From an uncultured Roseburia sp. (GTDB lineage: Bacteria; Bacillota; Clostridia; Lachnospirales; Lachnospiraceae): 17,373 bases of DNA. Made by a program: the position numbers and the translations under genes. The notes beneath the pieces were generated by a model, which worked only from the letters and a program-made list of their open reading frames with translations, was not told where the DNA came from and did no database searches. The stretch is from positions 1 through 17,373 of the forward strand of contig CAKRCJ010000014.1 in the NCBI GenBank assembly GCA_934307185.1, in the 5' to 3' direction. Shown here piece by piece: positions 15,286 to 17,373 of the stretch. Position 1 is the first letter of the stretch. Each line of letters opens with the position of its first letter.

Positions 15286-15352
15286 AAAATTTCCTCCTGA
15301 AACTTCTATTTGTTTTTTTATAATACCATATTAACATGCTTTTCTTTCTTTC

Positions 15353-15381
15353 AGTATAGAAAAACCTTAACGGATTCTTAA
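15353..15381 (-). promoter_or_regulatory. Promoter of the DUF975-RR-HK operon with candidate response-regulator box
   Basis: A -35 TTAAGA (15381-15376) and a -10 TATACT (15358-15353) are spaced 17 bp. The -35 is part of a direct repeat TTAAGAATCCGTTAAGG (15381-15365) with 11-bp periodicity, the arrangement OmpR/PhoB-type regulators bind, which would allow autoactivation. A second possible start is the extended -10 TGGTATTAT near 15320-15328. Confidence 0.4.
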
Positions 15382-15469
15382 AATTTTATTTTTTACAGAC
15401 TGGTTTTATGGACGTTTGCAGCTTTTTCTAAGAATATTTTATCAATCGTTCACTCCCCAAAAATCCGCT

Positions 15470-16216
15470 CTAGTCAAATGTTCTCTTTAGAACTTCAATA
15501 ACCTCCTGATTTTTTAGTCCATAATTTTTTAACGAATTATCATCAAACGGGTCATTTTCCACCACTTCAATGAAAGTGTCTATATCTGTTTTTATTGAAA
15601 CAGGAAGATTTGTAATTCTCTCAAGCATGAGTTCAGCAGTAATTCTTAACACATCCTTTTTATGTTTTTTGATATCATTGGTATCTATCGCTTCACCATT
15701 CTCTTTTCTCTGTTTCAAATCAAGATATGCTTTTGCCTTAAACAAAATCAGATATTCTGGACGAAGAACAGAAAGCCCATTTGCAATGTATTTCCCTTTT
15801 AGTAACATATTGTAATAATCATCATCAAGCAGAATAGCTGACAGGCTTTCTACTGTATCATCTATATGTATCGGAGTGATTCCATTCATTTCATGCAATT
15901 CAAAATCACTTCTGCAAAACAATTCCACCATTTTGGGAAATGCTTCATTTTCCGGTTTATCAAATCTATAAAATTGTGGTTTTTTTCCATTTCCAGCCTT
16001 ATTTCTATATTTCCCTGCCTGAATAAATTCCCAGAATTTTTCTCCAAACTCAGGAGTTAGTGCCTCAATAATCAAAACCATATCAAGGTCTCTTGTTGCT
16101 CTAAACGATGTATCATTGCTTTCAAATACAATATCACAAGCTGCACCGCCTATAAGAATATATTGATTTTCATATTCCACAAAATATTTTCTAAAAGTAT
16201 CCAGCCCCTTTACCAT
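15470..16216 (-). CDS. AbiEii-like nucleotidyltransferase, putative toxin
   Basis: A 248-aa protein of the polymerase-beta-like nucleotidyltransferase type. LIGGAACDIVF (21-31) is the GG motif, TRDLDMVLI (41-49) carries the paired aspartates D43 and D45 expected to bind metal, and MVELFCR (96-102) places a possible third acidic residue, E98. LFKAKAYLDLKQRK (158-171) and DTNDIKKHKKDVLR (178-191) resemble the C-terminal lysine/aspartate motifs of AbiEii/AbiGii toxins. AbiE toxins are reported to bind GTP and arrest growth by nucleotidyl transfer, giving phage abortive infection. The start ATG overlaps the end of the winged-helix gene by 7 nt (ATGGTAA) without its own good ribosome binding site, so it is translationally coupled. 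Family placement is likely, but biological activity is inferred. Confidence 0.72.
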   Translation of the reverse strand: MVKGLDTFRKYFVEYENQYILIGGAACDIVFESNDTSFRATRDLDMVLIIEALTPEFGEKFWEFIQAGKYRNKAGNGKKPQFYRFDKPENEAFPKMVELFCRSDFELHEMNGITPIHIDDTVESLSAILLDDDYYNMLLKGKYIANGLSVLRPEYLILFKAKAYLDLKQRKENGEAIDTNDIKKHKKDVLRITAELMLERITNLPVSIKTDIDTFIEVVENDPFDDNSLKNYGLKNQEVIEVLKRTFD

Positions 16217-17160
16217 ACATACTGCTCTAACATCTCATTTATTGAAATACTAATTCTTTCATCTTGTTTTTCTGCCTCTGTAAAAGATAACGCTACGCTA
16301 AGCGGATCTTCCAAAGCCTTATTCTCAAAATCAATAAAATATCCCAATTCTAAAATAACACATCCAATTTCTTCTCCTGGATGAGCCTGTTTCATTTTTT
16401 TAATCCCTGACTCAACTATTTCCTTTTTTGTAACAGCATAAGTTGGATATTTATTATCTGAAAGTAATGAGTATTCACACAATGCAGTAATTCCGGCTTT
16501 TTTCTCTAAGCCAATATGCTCTTTAAGTTCATACCTTGCAATAACAGGATTCCTCAAAACACTCTGTATATCATTCCAAAGTTTTTTTATATCTTTTGGA
16601 ACAGTAAGCACCCTTGATTTTCCCTTCATGTCAAGAATATCAATATTCAAATATTCAATTTCGTCAAAGCATCTGCTGATTGACATTTTCGTAACACCAA
16701 GTTTTATTGCAGCTTCAGATACAGTTACCTTTACCCATTTTTCATATATCGCAACAAATATAACTCTTTGCGTCAAGTAAGAAATCAAATGCACTGGAGC
16801 AATTTCCTTCTCATTTTTATTAGAAAGTAAATATCCGATAAACGGTAAATACACCTGCTTCCCATTAATTACAAATGGTATACCATCTTCCATCAATTTT
16901 TCCTTAATATAAAATGTTGTCTTGTCTAAAAAGATAGCACAATTGAGTCCTGCAGCCTTTTCAATTCTAGCATGATCCTTTCTAAGCATTATCAGACCAA
17001 TTTCACTCTTTGGTTGAATTGCTATCCAAGACAAGCCGTTTGTTTCGACTTTATAAAAAATATATCTCCCTCGAAAAGCTAACGGTAATTTATCATTCAA
17101 ATATCCTGTTTCATTTATAATGACATTCTGGCGTAATGTTTTTTCTAAGTAGTCTTTCAT
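16210..17160 (-). CDS. Winged-helix regulator, putative antitoxin of the AbiE-like pair
   Basis: A 316-aa protein. Residues 1-115 form an N-terminal domain with mixed strands and helices, GLNCAIFLDKTTFYIKEKLM followed by GIPFVINGKQVYLPFIGYLL. This resembles the inactive nuclease-fold-like region seen in some AbiEi-like or HTH antitoxins, but I cannot assign it firmly. Residues about 137-190 are a MarR-like winged helix: VTVSEAAIKLGVTKMSISRCFDEIEYLNI, then a basic wing. The order, regulator first and overlapping the nucleotidyltransferase by 7 nt, is that of AbiEi/AbiEii pairs, in which the first protein neutralises the toxin and represses the operon. AGGTGA lies 5 nt before the ATG and a perfect inverted repeat lies directly upstream. 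Here the HTH is in the middle, not at the N-terminus as in classical AbiEi. Confidence 0.65.
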   Translation of the reverse strand: MKDYLEKTLRQNVIINETGYLNDKLPLAFRGRYIFYKVETNGLSWIAIQPKSEIGLIMLRKDHARIEKAAGLNCAIFLDKTTFYIKEKLMEDGIPFVINGKQVYLPFIGYLLSNKNEKEIAPVHLISYLTQRVIFVAIYEKWVKVTVSEAAIKLGVTKMSISRCFDEIEYLNIDILDMKGKSRVLTVPKDIKKLWNDIQSVLRNPVIARYELKEHIGLEKKAGITALCEYSLLSDNKYPTYAVTKKEIVESGIKKMKQAHPGEEIGCVILELGYFIDFENKALEDPLSVALSFTEAEKQDERISISINEMLEQYVW

Positions 17161-17171
17161 ATAATCACCTG

Positions 17172-17210
17172 TTTTAAAATTGTAACTTATTTTTTGTTAC
17201 AATTTTAAAA
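17172..17210. promoter_or_regulatory. Perfect 15-bp inverted repeat, candidate operator of the wHTH/NTase operon
   Basis: TTTTAAAATTGTAAC (17172-17186) and GTTACAATTTTAAAA (17196-17210) are exact inverse copies around a 9-bp spacer. The repeat starts 11 bp upstream of the antitoxin ATG and overlaps the candidate -10 box, so protein binding would block transcription. AbiEi-type regulators are known to bind inverted repeats at their own promoter. No T-tract follows at the right distance for a terminator in the operon direction, so an operator is preferred over a terminator. Confidence 0.65.
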
Positions 17211-17235
17211 TAACACATTATCGTTATAACTTCAA
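17207..17235 (-). promoter_or_regulatory. Candidate promoter of the wHTH/NTase operon
   Basis: A -35 TTGAAG (17235-17230) and a -10 TATTTT (17212-17207) are spaced 17 bp; each matches 4 of 6 consensus bases. The -10 runs into the right arm of the inverted repeat. It lies just past the tRNA terminator, as expected for an independent transcript. Confidence 0.4.
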
Positions 17236-17245
17236 CAATACAAGC

Positions 17246-17287
17246 AAAAAAAAACAGCCCTAAACCCCTGATTTACAAGGGTTTAGG
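17246..17287 (-). terminator. Strong intrinsic terminator after tRNA-Arg
   Basis: CCTAAACCC (17287-17279) and GGGTTTAGG (17267-17259) form a perfect 9-bp stem around an 11-nt loop, followed by GCTG and nine T (17254-17246). It begins 15 nt beyond the tRNA 3' end. Confidence 0.9.
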
Positions 17288-17301
17288 ACCATTCCTTCAT
17301 A

Positions 17302-17373
17302 CGTGCGCGAGAAGATTCGAACTCCCGACACCTTGGTCCGTAGCCAAGTGCTCTATCCAGCTGAGCTACGCAC
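17302..17373 (-). tRNA. tRNA-Arg (anticodon ACG), missing two 5' bases at the window edge
   Basis: Read on the minus strand, the sequence folds as a cloverleaf. The D arm GCTC...GAGC includes AGCTGGATA. The anticodon stem CTTGG/CCAAG encloses loop CTACGGA with anticodon ACG. The variable loop is GTGTC, the T arm is GGGAG-TTCGAAT-CTTCT, and the acceptor 3' strand CGCGCAC is followed by discriminator G. Only five bases of the 5' acceptor strand (GTGCG) are inside the window, so two more lie beyond 17373. CCA is not encoded. ACG, read with inosine at position 34, is the usual CGU/CGC/CGA arginine tRNA. Confidence 0.95.

Noticed and set aside
195..17160. Many plus-strand open frames of 60-214 codons
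   Set aside because: All lie opposite well-supported minus-strand genes, lack good ribosome binding sites and recognisable motifs, and are best explained as shadow frames.
17172..17210. Inverted repeat read as an intrinsic terminator
   Set aside because: The stem is AT-rich, no T-tract of the right kind follows on the minus strand before the antitoxin start, and the tRNA already has a strong terminator upstream.

Overview
The window looks like chromosomal DNA of a low-to-moderate GC Clostridia, most likely a Lachnospiraceae-type gut anaerobe. This is an inference from AT-rich intergenic DNA, strong AGGAGG-type ribosome binding sites, a fused OppD-OppF ATPase, a NiaR regulator with 3H domain, a DUF975 membrane protein and an ABC-F gene behind a transcription-attenuator leader. 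No 16S gene or species marker is present. Every gene I can support lies on the minus strand, so the order of transcription runs from high to low coordinates.

From the right end: a tRNA-Arg(ACG), missing two bases at its 5' end, is followed by a strong intrinsic terminator. Next is a two-gene cassette: a winged-helix protein (17160-16210) overlapping by 7 bp a nucleotidyltransferase (16216-15470). It has the layout of an AbiE-like toxin-antitoxin module and is preceded by a perfect 15-bp inverted repeat that is a good operator candidate. Then comes a three-gene operon of a DUF975 membrane protein, an OmpR-type response regulator and a histidine kinase (15285-12446), with a possible autoregulatory direct repeat at its promoter. 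A niaR-type niacin repressor gene (12290-11736) follows. Its 3' end runs into decaying ~32-bp repeats and a terminator.

The middle holds a MYG1-family DHH-like hydrolase with an extra C-terminal domain, a MATE exporter and a membrane GGDEF diguanylate cyclase in one probable operon (11379-7626), closed by a small terminator. Next is a complete peptide/nickel-type ABC importer operon: lipoprotein binding protein, fused two-domain ATPase, permease B and permease C (7477-2105). The left part is an antibiotic-resistance-type ABC-F gene (1736-195) with its own promoter and a ~300-nt leader. That leader holds two successive short upstream ORFs, each placed so that a ribosome on it would block one of two successive intrinsic terminators. 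A promoter and the first 13 codons of another gene, probably a PfkB-family sugar kinase, lie at the left edge.

The most interesting items are the double attenuator in front of the ABC-F gene, the wHTH/nucleotidyltransferase cassette with its perfect operator next to a tRNA gene, and the MYG1 protein with an unassigned C-terminal domain. Apart from the AbiE-like pair no defence locus is visible. I see no CRISPR array and no insertion sequence.
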